Source: Saccopteryx bilineata
Lineage: Eukaryota; Chordata; Mammalia; Chiroptera; Emballonuridae
Assembly: GCF_036850765.1 (NCBI RefSeq)
Contig: NC_089490.1
Location: forward strand, 275,666,482 to 275,730,481
DNA length: 64,000 bases
Direction: 5' to 3'
Shown here: piece by piece, positions 1-43,400 of the stretch
Layout: every line of letters starts with the position of its first letter
Numbering within the stretch: the first letter of the stretch is position 1
Program-made: the position numbers and the translations under genes
The notes under the pieces: model-generated
The model's input: the letters and a program-made list of their open reading frames with translations, nothing else
The model's database searches: none
What the model was told of the DNA's origin: nothing

Positions 1-1107
1 TTAGAGAAAAGTTCCTAGGTGTACATTTGACAAAAACAAACGAACACAGGAACTTAAGAGGCTTTAAGTAGCCTTAATTTTTAAAGCAGAAAATATCACT
101 AAAAAGTGGCTGTTGCAATGCAACTGGAATGTCCATTGAAAGGGAGGTGTCCTGGGACAGAGACACCCCCCAACACACACACACCACTGAGTTCTGGGTT
201 CTGTTCCTGTTGGTTAAGACTTTTTAAAATTGGAATCTGGTTTTGTCACTTACTCTGTGATGGCTGGTTTGTTGTTTGTTTGGTTAGCTTTTCTTATCTT
301 TAAGTAGGGATACTAATGACCTCCCTCCATTAGATTTTGGATTACATGAGTCTCATGTCAGTTATCGATTTACTGTCCCATAGTTCCACATTCATCTGTC
401 ATTACCCTCTCGGCTAAAATGGATCTGGGCCCTTAACTACCTTTTGCCAGCTGGCACGTCATGCTTTGTCGGTAGAGGGCACTAGAGAGTTATTGCAGGA
501 ATACATGGTTTTTCCTTCTTGGTTCTGGTCCTGTTCTCCAGGCTACTCCACTGTATGTGGCTTCCAGTGCTAGGTTCCTGCAGTGCTGTGGCCGGTGGCA
601 CCAGCAGCCAGCAGCAACCCCCAAGGCCCCCTTGACACTCCTGAAGCAGAATGCCTCTGCTGAGATACTCTGAGGATTCCTCCAGCACCCTAGAGGGTGG
701 ATATCCAGCAAGTTCAGCCCATGCAGAACCACAGCAACATCTCTGCCATTCAGTAAGTGTGGTCAACCCTCCCAACACCTCCAGGGTGAGGGGTGGCAGG
801 TTCTTCCTAAGGTACTCTAGTTCAGCCCTGGGGGGAATAGCTGTTTTTCTGTCATGCCTACTTTCTCCGGCATTCTCTTTTTACTAGCCAATCCCTGCTT
901 ACCCCTACCTCACTTGAATTCGCATTCTATTAAATTTTTCCCTGTTCAAATTATGGTCAATATGAGTCAGTATAAGTAAATCAATTAAAGGTCATTTGCA
1001 ATGTCAGGCATTTTCCCATTAGAGATGTTATTATCTAATAAACCATGGTTTGCTTATATATCAAATTGGTACAAATCTGTCTAAATATACAAGGGTGTTT
1101 TGTTGTC
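1..1107. other. Intergenic DNA, no gene recognised
   Basis: This lies beyond the 3' end of NSUN2. Only short open frames without recognisable protein features are present on either strand. A short CA run occurs near 175-185. I recognise no repeat family here. Confidence 0.5.
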
Positions 1108-1250
1108 CAAATGAGCCTGTGGTCATTAGGATGCAGTATGGACATACCTGGGTTTGAATTTTGGCTCTGCTGTGGTGGTATTTGGTCTTGACAACCTAAC
1201 CATGCCTACAGCTGGATTATAACTACACAAAGTAATGCTCGTCAAGCACC
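1108..1250 (+). repeat. MIR-like ancient SINE fragment
   Basis: The stretch contains a degraded MIR core, with a 'tgggtttgaattttggctct' type segment followed by a 'cttgacaacc' segment. It is assigned by resemblance only. The copy is old and diverged, and its borders are approximate. Confidence 0.5.
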
Positions 1251-1469
1251 TCAACCAAACATCAGCCATGTTCACTAAAAAATAAACACCAGTGGTTGTG
1301 TTCTACATGTGCCACGGTTAAATGGAGGACCCCACAACCTGGACACCCACCAGAACCATATGGGGGTTAGACTCCACCCCAGCCATATAAAATAGAATCT
1401 GCAAGAAGTAGGGCCAGAGATCCCATTTTAAAGAAACTTGGAGAACTAAGAACTCCTATGAGTTCAACT

Positions 1470-2545
1470 TTTTTTTAAGATTCCACATGTAAATGATACC
1501 ATGCATAACTCATCTTTCTCTGCCTGGTTTATTTCACTTAGCTAACGTCCTCAAGGTCCTTCAGTGCTACACCGATCTGCATTCCCACCAACAGTGCACA
1601 AGGGTTCCCTTTTCTCCACATCATCGCCAACACTTTGATAGTCATTCTGACAGGTGTGAAGTGCTATCTCACTGGTTCTGACTTGCTTTTCTGATTAGTG
1701 ATGTTGATCATCTTTTTATATTATCTGTTGGCAATCTGTATGACATCTTTGGAAAAAAATGCCTATTCAGGTCCTTTGCCCATTTTTTAATTGGGTTGTG
1801 GGCTTTATTTATTTTTGCTATTTGTGTAAGTTTCCTGCATATTTTGGGTACTAGTCCCTTATCAGATATGTGGTTTGCAAATATTTTTTCCCATCTCATA
1901 GGTCACCTTTCCATCTTGGTTTCCTTTGCTAAGCTGCCAAACTTGATGTAGTCCCACTTTTTGTTTTATCTGGTGTCAACTTTTTAAAATATCATTGCCA
2001 AGACCCATATCAAGAAGCTTCCAACTACGTTTCCTTCTCACTTTGATAACAGTTCTTACACAAGTCTTTAATCCATTTTGAGTTCCTTGTATATGGTGCA
2101 AGATAAACTGTTTTTGTATGTAGCTGTCCAGTTCTCCAAATACTGTTGAAGAGACTCCTTTCTCCATTCTATACTCTTAGCTTCTTTGTTGAAAACTTTA
2201 GGCATGGGTTCATTCCTGCACTCTCTGTTCTGTACCATTGGTCTGTGTGTGTTTTCATGCCAATAGCATACTGTTTTGATTACTACAGCTTTCTAAGAAA
2301 AGTTTGAAATCAGGAAATATGTTGCCTCTTGTTCTATTCTTTTTTCAAGATTACTTTGGCTATTAGGAGTCTGTGGTTTCATACAAATTTTAAAATTTTT
2401 TTTCTATTTCTATGAAAACTGCCATTGAAATTTCTGTAGGGATTGCATTAAATTTGTAGATTACACCGGGTAGCATGAACATGTTAACAATATTAATTCT
2501 TCCAACCTATGCACGTGAAATACTATCTTTCATCCACATCTTAAA
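1470..2545 (-). mobile_element. Old L1 LINE fragment, antisense
   Basis: The complement resembles the last part of L1 ORF2. Recognisable pieces on the plus strand are 'cattcccaccaacagtgca' near 1581, a 'tctccacatc' block, and 'gtcctttgcccattttttaa' near 1771. The reading frame is broken by many stops. It is far more diverged than the L1 at 29254-31827, so it is an older insertion. Borders are approximate. Confidence 0.85.
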
Positions 2546-3260
2546 ATTCTCAGTGTATGTGTATTTTATATAAGCTATTTAACATAAAGAAATTGTTACT
2601 GTTCTTGGTGTAAAGTTATTGAGATTATTTTTAATGAGTTATTATCTTTTGAAATGTTATTGGATACAATTTACTATAAAACAATAAAAATAGTTGGGTG
2701 AGCTAGGGAAATAAGAAGAGGTACTTAATAAAACAAGATTGCGTCAATAAGTGTGAAAGTTGGGCAAAAGGAACATGAAGGTCCACCTACTTATACTCTC
2801 CCTTTTTTGAAAGTTTGAAACTGTCTTGATCAGCTATGTCCCAGCCTGCAGAACCCTGCCTGGCACACAGGAACCTCACCAGTAAGTGATACAGGGAAAT
2901 GGTCACGTTATCATTGAGTAACTAACATTACCTGCAGGTTCTCTAACCGCTGTGCCCCAGGGAATCCATCCAGTGCTGGGGCCTTTTCTCAAACTGCTAA
3001 AGGAACCCTCATATCCTCAGATCTGTCTCACTGTAGCTGCAGCACTAACACTGCCCTCTAGAGGATAAGAGGTAAACACAGGGAAGCCCTTCAAGCTTCA
3101 CACAAATCTACTCACTGCTCAAAAGTAGCCTCCATGTTACCATTCCTTCTACTAGCAGAGATACGAATGCTTTTATTTTAACATTCCCATTTACCCCAAA
3201 ATAAGTTTGTTCCTCCTGCCTCATGAAGGATAAAACAAGTCATACAATCATACAAGTTTA
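2546..3260. other. Intergenic DNA just past the NSUN2 3' end
   Basis: I see no gene and no clear repeat. The stretch ends at the likely cleavage zone of NSUN2, which is transcribed leftward. Confidence 0.4.
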
Positions 3261-3273
3261 TCATTAATAACTC

Positions 3274-3279
3274 TTTATT
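3274..3279 (-). terminator. NSUN2 poly(A) signal
   Basis: On the minus strand this is a canonical AATAAA (TTTATT on the plus strand), about 650 bases past the NSUN2 stop codon. Cleavage would be expected 10-30 bases further left, near 3245-3262. This gives a 3' UTR of about 0.67 kb. Other signals were not excluded. Confidence 0.65.
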
Positions 3280-3928
3280 TAAATGTTCCAAGGATCCCAA
3301 ACACTATTTAAAAATTAAAATTGCAAAGCGCTCCATACAATAAAAGCACGTAAAACTCTCATAGTGAGCATCACAATTCATGATACAACTTTTGCTCTGA
3401 CAAAGTTTATTTTACCCTTTATTACAAAGGCACAGAAGTCATCTGAGACCTCAGATATTTACCCACTGCATATTAATGTCGCACTGCTATTGTGCAACTT
3501 AATTATTAAAGCTCATAGTACAATTTTCCAACAACTCATCAGGAGATATAGACTCTTTCTATAAATAATTAAAAGAAATACTGGACTTTAAGAGCAATAC
3601 AGGCATAACAAAAGGGACCTAAAAATTTCTGCAAGAGCAGTTCCATCTGGATGGAAGTGAAGACTGGAAAGCCTACTGCCTGCAACAGGCACACTGGATC
3701 CAGCTTTGCCAAAAACCAAAGTAAAATGAGCAACTTCTAACAAGCTAAAAAAATACTTTCTGTAAGCTCCATGTGAAAGCAGAACTGAGATCCTTCACAG
3801 ATGCTTCTGTCATTCCATCAGTTTCCTCTTTAAAAGTATGCATTTTACAGGTCCAAAGTCCCAGATTTGGCCGTGGACACCAAGGTGGAGGCCCCTGCAG
3901 GCCGCCGGCCCGCTCTCCCTGGGCCTCC
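3280..3928 (-). other. NSUN2 3' untranslated region
   Basis: This is the stretch between the NSUN2 stop codon and the AATAAA signal. It has no further coding match and no recognisable repeat. The part nearest the stop is GC-rich and the distal part is AT-rich. It is inferred from position only, without transcript evidence. Confidence 0.6.
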
Positions 3929-36534
<32,606 letters not shown>

Positions 36535-37157
36535 AGCACACGCGGTCACGCACGCGGTCACGCACGCCGTCCGCACCCACCGGCCCGCCACGTCCGGTTG
36601 CGCACACTTCCGGGCCCCAACTAGAGGCCCCCGCGGGTCCGCGCCTCCGCCTCTCCCGGGCCTGCAGGGACTTTCAAGAAGTCAGAAGCACCGCGACCCG
36701 TACTCCCTGAATATAACGAGCGAAGGGATCCGCTGACAGCTTGCGTGGTAATCTGGCAACGGAAAGCAGTCCCAAAGGCGACGGCGCGTCGAGCGTCCGA
36801 GTTTCCCGCGCGGCCTTAGGCAGCTCCGCGGACAGCCCTAGGTCAGTCGTGCGCAGAGTGGCGATGACGCCACGCGTCTGGGGATGGGGCTACGCTCGTG
36901 TGGGTGGGGCGAAAGGCCTTCAGGCCCGCCTCCCGCCTCTAGCCCCGCCCCCCGGGCACAGCGGGCGAGCTAGTGACTGGTCCAACTTGTCCAAGCGGCG
37001 CACCCATCTACTCGGATCCGCTCTGGGTATGATCGTGAGTCGGGCGTCGGCTGCCTTTGCTGGCTTCAAGTAACCGCGCCTCCCGCCCCCTCACCGTTGC
37101 CCTATATGTGGCCCGCCACGTCCGCCCGGCTATGGAGCGTGCCTACGATCCTCTGCG
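36535..37157. promoter_or_regulatory. Bidirectional NSUN2 / SRD5A1 promoter
   Basis: The two start codons are 623 bases apart and point away from each other. The gap is CpG-rich with no clear TATA box at a usual distance. It has an ETS-type site (acttccggg, 36606-36614) about 75 bases upstream of the NSUN2 ATG, and a GC box (ccccgcccc) near 36942. An inverted repeat GTGGCG-atga-CGCCAC lies at 36858-36873 and overlaps a CRE-like TGACGCCA. Both 5' UTRs lie in this interval, but the start sites cannot be read from sequence. Confidence 0.85.
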
Positions 37158-37215
37158 ATGGAGCTGGCGGAGAGGTTCCTGCTGGACGCTCTTGCCTACC
37201 TGGAGTGCGCTCTAG
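37132..37215 (+). other. Upstream ORF overlapping the SRD5A1 start
   Basis: An ATG (context cggctATGg, with G at -3 and +4) lies 26 bases before the SRD5A1 ATG in another frame. It runs 27 codons to TAG at 37213, so it overlaps the main start. If the transcript begins upstream of 37132, this frame would compete for initiation. Whether it is transcribed is unknown. Confidence 0.5.
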
Positions 37216-37438
37216 GCATCCTGGCCTTCGTGCTGCTCAGGCTGGTGGGCTCGCCCTATGGGCGCTACGCGTCGCAGCATTCAGGCTGGCGAGTGGCGGC
37301 GCCCACCGCCTGGGTAGTGCAGGAGCTGCCCTCGTTGGCCGTGCCGCTGTTCGTGTGCGTCGGCACCGCTGCCGAGCGCCTCCGCTGCTGGCCCAACCGC
37401 GTCCTCCTAGCCATGTTTCTCGTCCACTACGTGCAACG
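37158..37438 (+). CDS. SRD5A1: SRD5A1 coding exon 1
   Basis: It encodes residues 1-94. MELAERFLLDALAYLECALG begins with a membrane segment, and AWVVQELPSLAVPLF carries the conserved Glu56. It ends FLVHYVQ with a split Arg. The start context gcgATGg is strong. The donor is GTAACG. GC-rich, inside the CpG island. Confidence 0.96.
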
Positions 37439-40400
37439 GTAACGGCCGGCTGCCCCGCGCCCCTCTGTGCGCCCTCGGCCCGGCTCCCTTTCCCTGCTCC
37501 ATGGCCCTCCTCTGTCTCACCTGCGCCCCTCCGTGCGCCCTCGGCCCGGCTCCCTTTCCCTGCTCCCTGGCCCTCCTCTGTCTCACCTGCGCCCTCCTCC
37601 CTCTCCTTGTCGCTCGGCCAGGATCCCAGTCCCTAAGCCCCCGCCCGACTCCCTCTGCCTGTGTTCCCCGATCCCCGCCTAAAATTTGCTGCGATCTCTC
37701 TGTGCTCCTGGCTCCCTCTATAAGAGTTCTCTCCCGCCTTACTTGCTCCTTCCTCCATTATCCCGCCCCCCGTTCCCACCCTGGATCCTCTCCCTGCAGA
37801 TTCTCCCTGAGGGATCCCGACTCCCGGCGTCCCTGGTGTCCTCTTCCTACACTTCCTGGCCCCACCTCTGTCCCTTCGTGCGAGGAGTTAGCTTAGAAGT
37901 AAGACTAGTCCGGAAAAGTGGGGGACACAGCGAAAACTTAAATAGGGATATTAGGAGAGCGTTTTTTTGTAGAATTTCCACTTAGAAAGTGTTAGCTATA
38001 CAATAATCCAGGGCTTTGTTCAAGATCGGGTGTCTGGCCAAAGATAAACCCCCTATGCAATGTTTCTGGCTCCTTTTCTACCTTTTTGGTCCGTATCCTT
38101 GTTGTCAGTGGGACTTTCCCCTGGATAGCTGATCACCTGAATAGCTGCTTTCCTTAAGGACTTGCTAAGCAATGACTTTAAAGACAGATAAAGTCTTAAA
38201 GATGACATCCAAATCTTTTGAATTTTTTGAAGAATTTTAGATGGCTGTGTCTGAGATCTTCAGGTTCTGATAAGATGGGGCCCTCTCCAGCTTTTACATA
38301 GCTAAACCAAGTGGTTGAACAAAAGCTAGAAATAAAAATTTTAAATATTTGATTCAGACTTCAGAAGTCTGCACAGTTATAAAGAATGTTCTCTGCATGA
38401 AGAGAGCTGGACTTACTATTCTGTGAATGAGTGCAGGTTACTCAACCTCTCTGATTTTGGGTTCCACCTTACAACACCCACTGCATAGATAGATAGATAG
38501 GAAGACATAAGTATGCCTGTGTGTGTGTGTGTGTGTGTGTGTGAGTCTGTCTATAATCCTCTCTTCCGTACAGTTATTAGGACACAAGATTCCTGCCTAG
38601 TACATTGTGTCCTCATCTGCTTTTATGCAGGCACTGTAAATAGGTAGAGTCCATGTTCAACAAAGCCTTTCTGAGTCTTGTACCTCTGACAATCCAAGAG
38701 TATGTCATTAAGCAGTTTCTGCCAGACTGCTGGATTTTTGGTAGTGTGGTTAAGCATTACCAAATTTGTGGATGCAATTGACTATCAGTAGCTCTCTCAT
38801 GTCTATGTGCACTTCTCCATATTTACATCAAAACCTATGTTTATCTGTCTGCCTGTCTGTTTCTCTAGTGGCTCAAAGCAAACTCTGGAGTCGGATTGCT
38901 AGGTGTTATCTAATCCCCATTACTTGGGACCTGAGATAGGTTACTAAGCTGCCCTCCAATGGGTTTCCCCTATATGAAACAGACACATTGATGGTACCAG
39001 CCTGTGGACTGACATTGAACAAAGGCAGCTCTATAAATGCTTGCATGGTGTTGGCAAATCTGAATGCTGAATACACAACAAATAATACCATTTTAGACTG
39101 TCATGAAGTTGGGCAGACCCACGTCCATACTCTGTGTGCCTTTCCTGCTCCCTGCTGCCAGATTCTGGCACCAGTAAAGAATTTTTGAAGACATGGCATT
39201 GGATATGAACAGAGCTTTGTTCGAAAGTCTGGAACAGAAGCTTTTGAACTTACAGCAGGATGTTTAATTCTTTCTAGGCTCACTCTAGTGAAAGAATGAA
39301 TGCAGCTTCCAAAAGGGCTGAAGTCACTTCTAGAGTTTTACGCAAGGCTGTTGGACTAAAAGGTTGCTGGACCAAAACCCCTAGTGCCTAGATAAGAGGC
39401 TGTAGAAACTGGCCCCAAGGATTTCCCGGGTCAGGCATAGATCTTAAACTGCTGAGCTATTTTTTATTTTTAAAGTTAAACATATTACAGTGTACATAGC
39501 CTGTGTAGTTTGGGGACATTAAAGCTTTCCAAATAGAAAAGATAAACATTTCCAGTCTACCTAAGCAACTAATTTATTAAACAGTCATCTGACCTAAGTC
39601 GGTGCGCACAGGCTGTGTTTAGCTCCTGGTACAGGCCAGGCAGCTGAACTGGAAACACTTAATCTAGTCCCTCGTTTATACAGGGCAATGCAGGTTAGAA
39701 CAGACCTGAATAAGAGAGGAGACTTTATGAATGAAGCGAGAATCAGGCTGGAGGCAGGAGAAGCATGATCCAGGGGATGTGCTCCAGAGAGAGGATCTGA
39801 CAAGACCGGAGTGCAGACAGAACATAGCAGATATCTGCAGGGGCCCAGTGCTGAGCTCTGAAGAGGAAGGCCAGGGCCTACCCTAGGTGAGTTTTAGTTT
39901 CCTGAGGGACTGAAGCCAGATAAAGGGGCTTCCCACAGTCAATGGGAAGGGATTGCTCTAGGAGAGGGGAAACCTGGACATCTTTATGTATTCATAGGCA
40001 TACGTTTACCAAGGATTGATGTGTGTACCCAGCACTATACACATTATTGGGGATATAGAGACAATATATGCCCATAAGGAGGCAAGGAGTAGGAGACAGA
40101 TTGTGGAGAATCTGCAGGATCTCTTTGGCAGAGAGGGAGGGAAGGAGAGTCCTGACTGGAAAGAGAAGAAGAGGCAGCTGTGGAGAGAAACATTCCAGGG
40201 CCCTGGTAGCAAAGGACATCTCTGGGAACATTTAAATTCATGACAAACAACAAAATCCCACTCAAGCTCATGGTATCTCTGTCTTTACCACTGGACCCGT
40301 TGGGATCCGCAGAGGGGAGAGTATTGAATGGCCCCCGGATTGCAGACTGTCAGACTCCTACTGGGCTTCTTGTGTACAGCCCCCCTAAGGTCTTTGCTCA

Positions 40401-43400
40401 GCAGATCTGTGACCTGGCAGGATCTGTCGTCCTGATGCCTCAGGGAACCTTACCTACTTCACAGCATTGTTTCTCCTGCTTGATTCTATTAATGGCTCCT
40501 TGGAGAGAACGTAGTGTCCAGCCTCACTTTTAAATGTGTCATATTGCATGTGTAACATTAAACGAGACCTGGAGGAGGTGAAGGACACTGAATCCTTGGC
40601 CCGGGCTTTCTGGATTTAAATAATATGAGGAAGGAAAAACCTTTATGCAAAAGTGTGGAATGACAGTGAGATATCATAATCTTGAGATCCTAATCTTGCC
40701 TTGAAAACACCAAGTGCTTATTTTAATTATGTAGTGTTATTGGGAACTGTGCAGTTTGGTCATCATTGCAAAAGAATCTTTTACAGAAAGAAAAACAAGA
40801 AAAAGGAACTGATCCAAATCTAGGAAGTGATGTACGTTTCAAAGATCTCAAATAAATTGTTGAGCAAAAACTCAGTCATTTATTAAAATTAACAACCACT
40901 TCCAATTGTAAACATTTAAAAATGATTGAATCTACTGTTACCTAAATGACTCCCAAATCCTAAAAAAAAAAATGCTATCTCCTTGTTTCCCAGATTTGAG
41001 GATACAGCATTGTGTTGTCTTGGGAGGTGATGTCTAGCTGCTTTTATTTTGAAACTTAATTCATTTGCTGAATGAATGCCCTACTTCTCACTGCTAGAAA
41101 ACTGTGATGTTATTACTCTAGTTTATTGGGAAAACATTTCAAGAGATAATTCTTGTTGTTCCCTATGTGATTGAAGTAGGCATGGTATTTTGGTGGTTTT
41201 AAAACCTGACTTTAAATGTTTACAGAATAGTTATTCCAAGTGGTTGGCTGCATTTGACCTCTGAAAGGGATACTTTCTGTTGGGCAGATAAAATATACTA
41301 TGCTCACTTTGTTAAAGATGGCACTGCCCACATGGAAGCCGGTCACCCAAGTGATACTATTAGTTGCCCTTCTTGCTTGGGATGGGCGTGATCATGTTAA
41401 TATGTGTTGGAGGAGGGCTTTTGCGCTAAAGGGTTTTAAAGGGAAGAGAGATCACATTCTGGGGAAGAGGATTACGTTCTAGAAGGAGAGCAGAGAAGAG
41501 AGCAGATAAAGGCCACGTGGAGGAGAGGAGAAGTAGCCAAGATGGTGAAGTGCTGAAGGAGAAGCCAGTTTGTAGAGTTTGTGCAGAGAGAAGGAGATGG
41601 GAAACAGAGGTGAATAAGGCTGGTGAAGTAGATACCTTTGATTCTAGGAAACTCGGATAAGTCAGTGGCTTTCGGAGCCCTGAATGGAAAGGGAAGTGTT
41701 CTCCCACTATGTGTATTACTTGCTCACTAGGTGCAAGCTAGGATTAAAGGTGTTGGCTCACCAGTTTTTGGCTCTGTTGTTTCATTACTGGCTGTCCAAA
41801 TCTAATGTGAACCTGCATGAGCCAGGCGGCTGTGATGGTGGCCGTGGCTACTGTCTTTATACTTTCCCTCAAGTCTTTTCCCTTTAGGCAAGATCACCTA
41901 TAGCACATGAGCATGGTGGTTGATTACCAGCTAGATGGTTTCCAGTAGGCATTACTCTTGCTCCCTTGAATAGTCTAACAAACTACTCAGTACTGCGCAG
42001 GAGAGTGAGATGGACACTTAGAACTCTGGATGTCACTCTGCAGTGAGAACAAATACTAGACCACTTTTGCTCTTTTTGGTGATTCTTTTTTTTTTCCTGG
42101 GTGCTTATAGGATACTTTTTTTGGGAGGGGGATCTTAAAATTCACAGACTTCCCCACAGATTCCCTGTGTGTTTACTTCTTTGTTAATTTTGCCAGATTC
42201 TCTCTCAGCCCTTCCAATAAGCGGCTGCAGGTCTTCAGCCCAGGAAATCCATTTCTCCCTCTGTGCACCTAGTCTGTTCCGAATGTAATAGATCAATGTG
42301 GACAGAATACTAGTCAGCATTGCCTTGGCATTGTAGGTGAACAAACCTACAGTTGAAGTATACATTATTGTAGAAACTTAGAAAATATAGTGTAACTCAG
42401 GAAAGAAAATAAAATCGCCTATAATTCTGTTACTTAGAGATAACACTGACAGTATTTGGGTGTGTCTCGTTCCTATCTCATTATTTAGTAAGTTTTATAT
42501 TTATAAGTATTTCTGGCTTAGTAGAAACACTTAATAAAAAGACTTCTAATAATTATTTAATATCCCATGGTGTGAATAGATTGTGCCAGCCCTGCCCCCG
42601 TCCTGCTTCTCACTGGGCTGGGTCCTCGTGACATGGTGGATGGGCCAGCCTGGAAGGTGACCTTGCCTTCGACCCTGCCATTTCATAGCATCTGTCTCCA
42701 TTGCCCAAGCCTCCATATTCCTCTAGGCCTCCAAATCCTGATCTGTTAAACAGGGTAGTAGTAATAGTCTTGAAGTGTCAAAAAAAGGCATGCATTGTAG
42801 GATTAGGAATTATTGGAAACCTTTTGATCTGACATTGTGAGAAGCTTTTCTTTGCCATGCCTAACCTTGTAAACATACCCCAAAGGAGACAGTGGATTGC
42901 TCTGGCCATTGAATCTCCACTTAGGGTTCTGAAAGCTCTTGGTTCACCCCATCATTAAAAGTGTCCCACATTCCCTGTTGCCTTGCAGACACAAGATGTG
43001 CAAGTTTCCATGGGTAATAAAACAACTTGGTGAAAAGTAGATCTATTTGTTTATGTGGAACAGAAAGAAAATAAAATGGGCAGATTGTAACATGATGGAG
43101 AACAAGTACTGGTTTCCATCCACACCCAGCCCCATGAGTTAGGAAGTGGAATTGCTTTGTAGCTCCCTGGGACCAGGCTATTTTGCAGTTTTCAGCTTGT
43201 TATCAACAGAAAATAGATTTATAACACATTACTAAATGTTGGGCAGATGAAATATATTATGCTCACTTTGTTAAAGATGGCGCTGCCCACATGGAAGCCG
43301 TCACCCAGGTGATATTAATGTGTGTTTGGGGCGGGCTGTGGGCAGGCAGGATCCTTGTAGCCTGGGGCTTGGTTTTGGGATTAAGCCTTTCCTACCCTTT

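Noticed and set aside
37097..37636. 179-codon frame across SRD5A1 exon 1 and intron 1
   Set aside because: It is a GC-rich shadow frame running through the splice donor, and its repeated peptide simply reflects the 66-bp duplication. Only its internal ATG at 37106 is of note.
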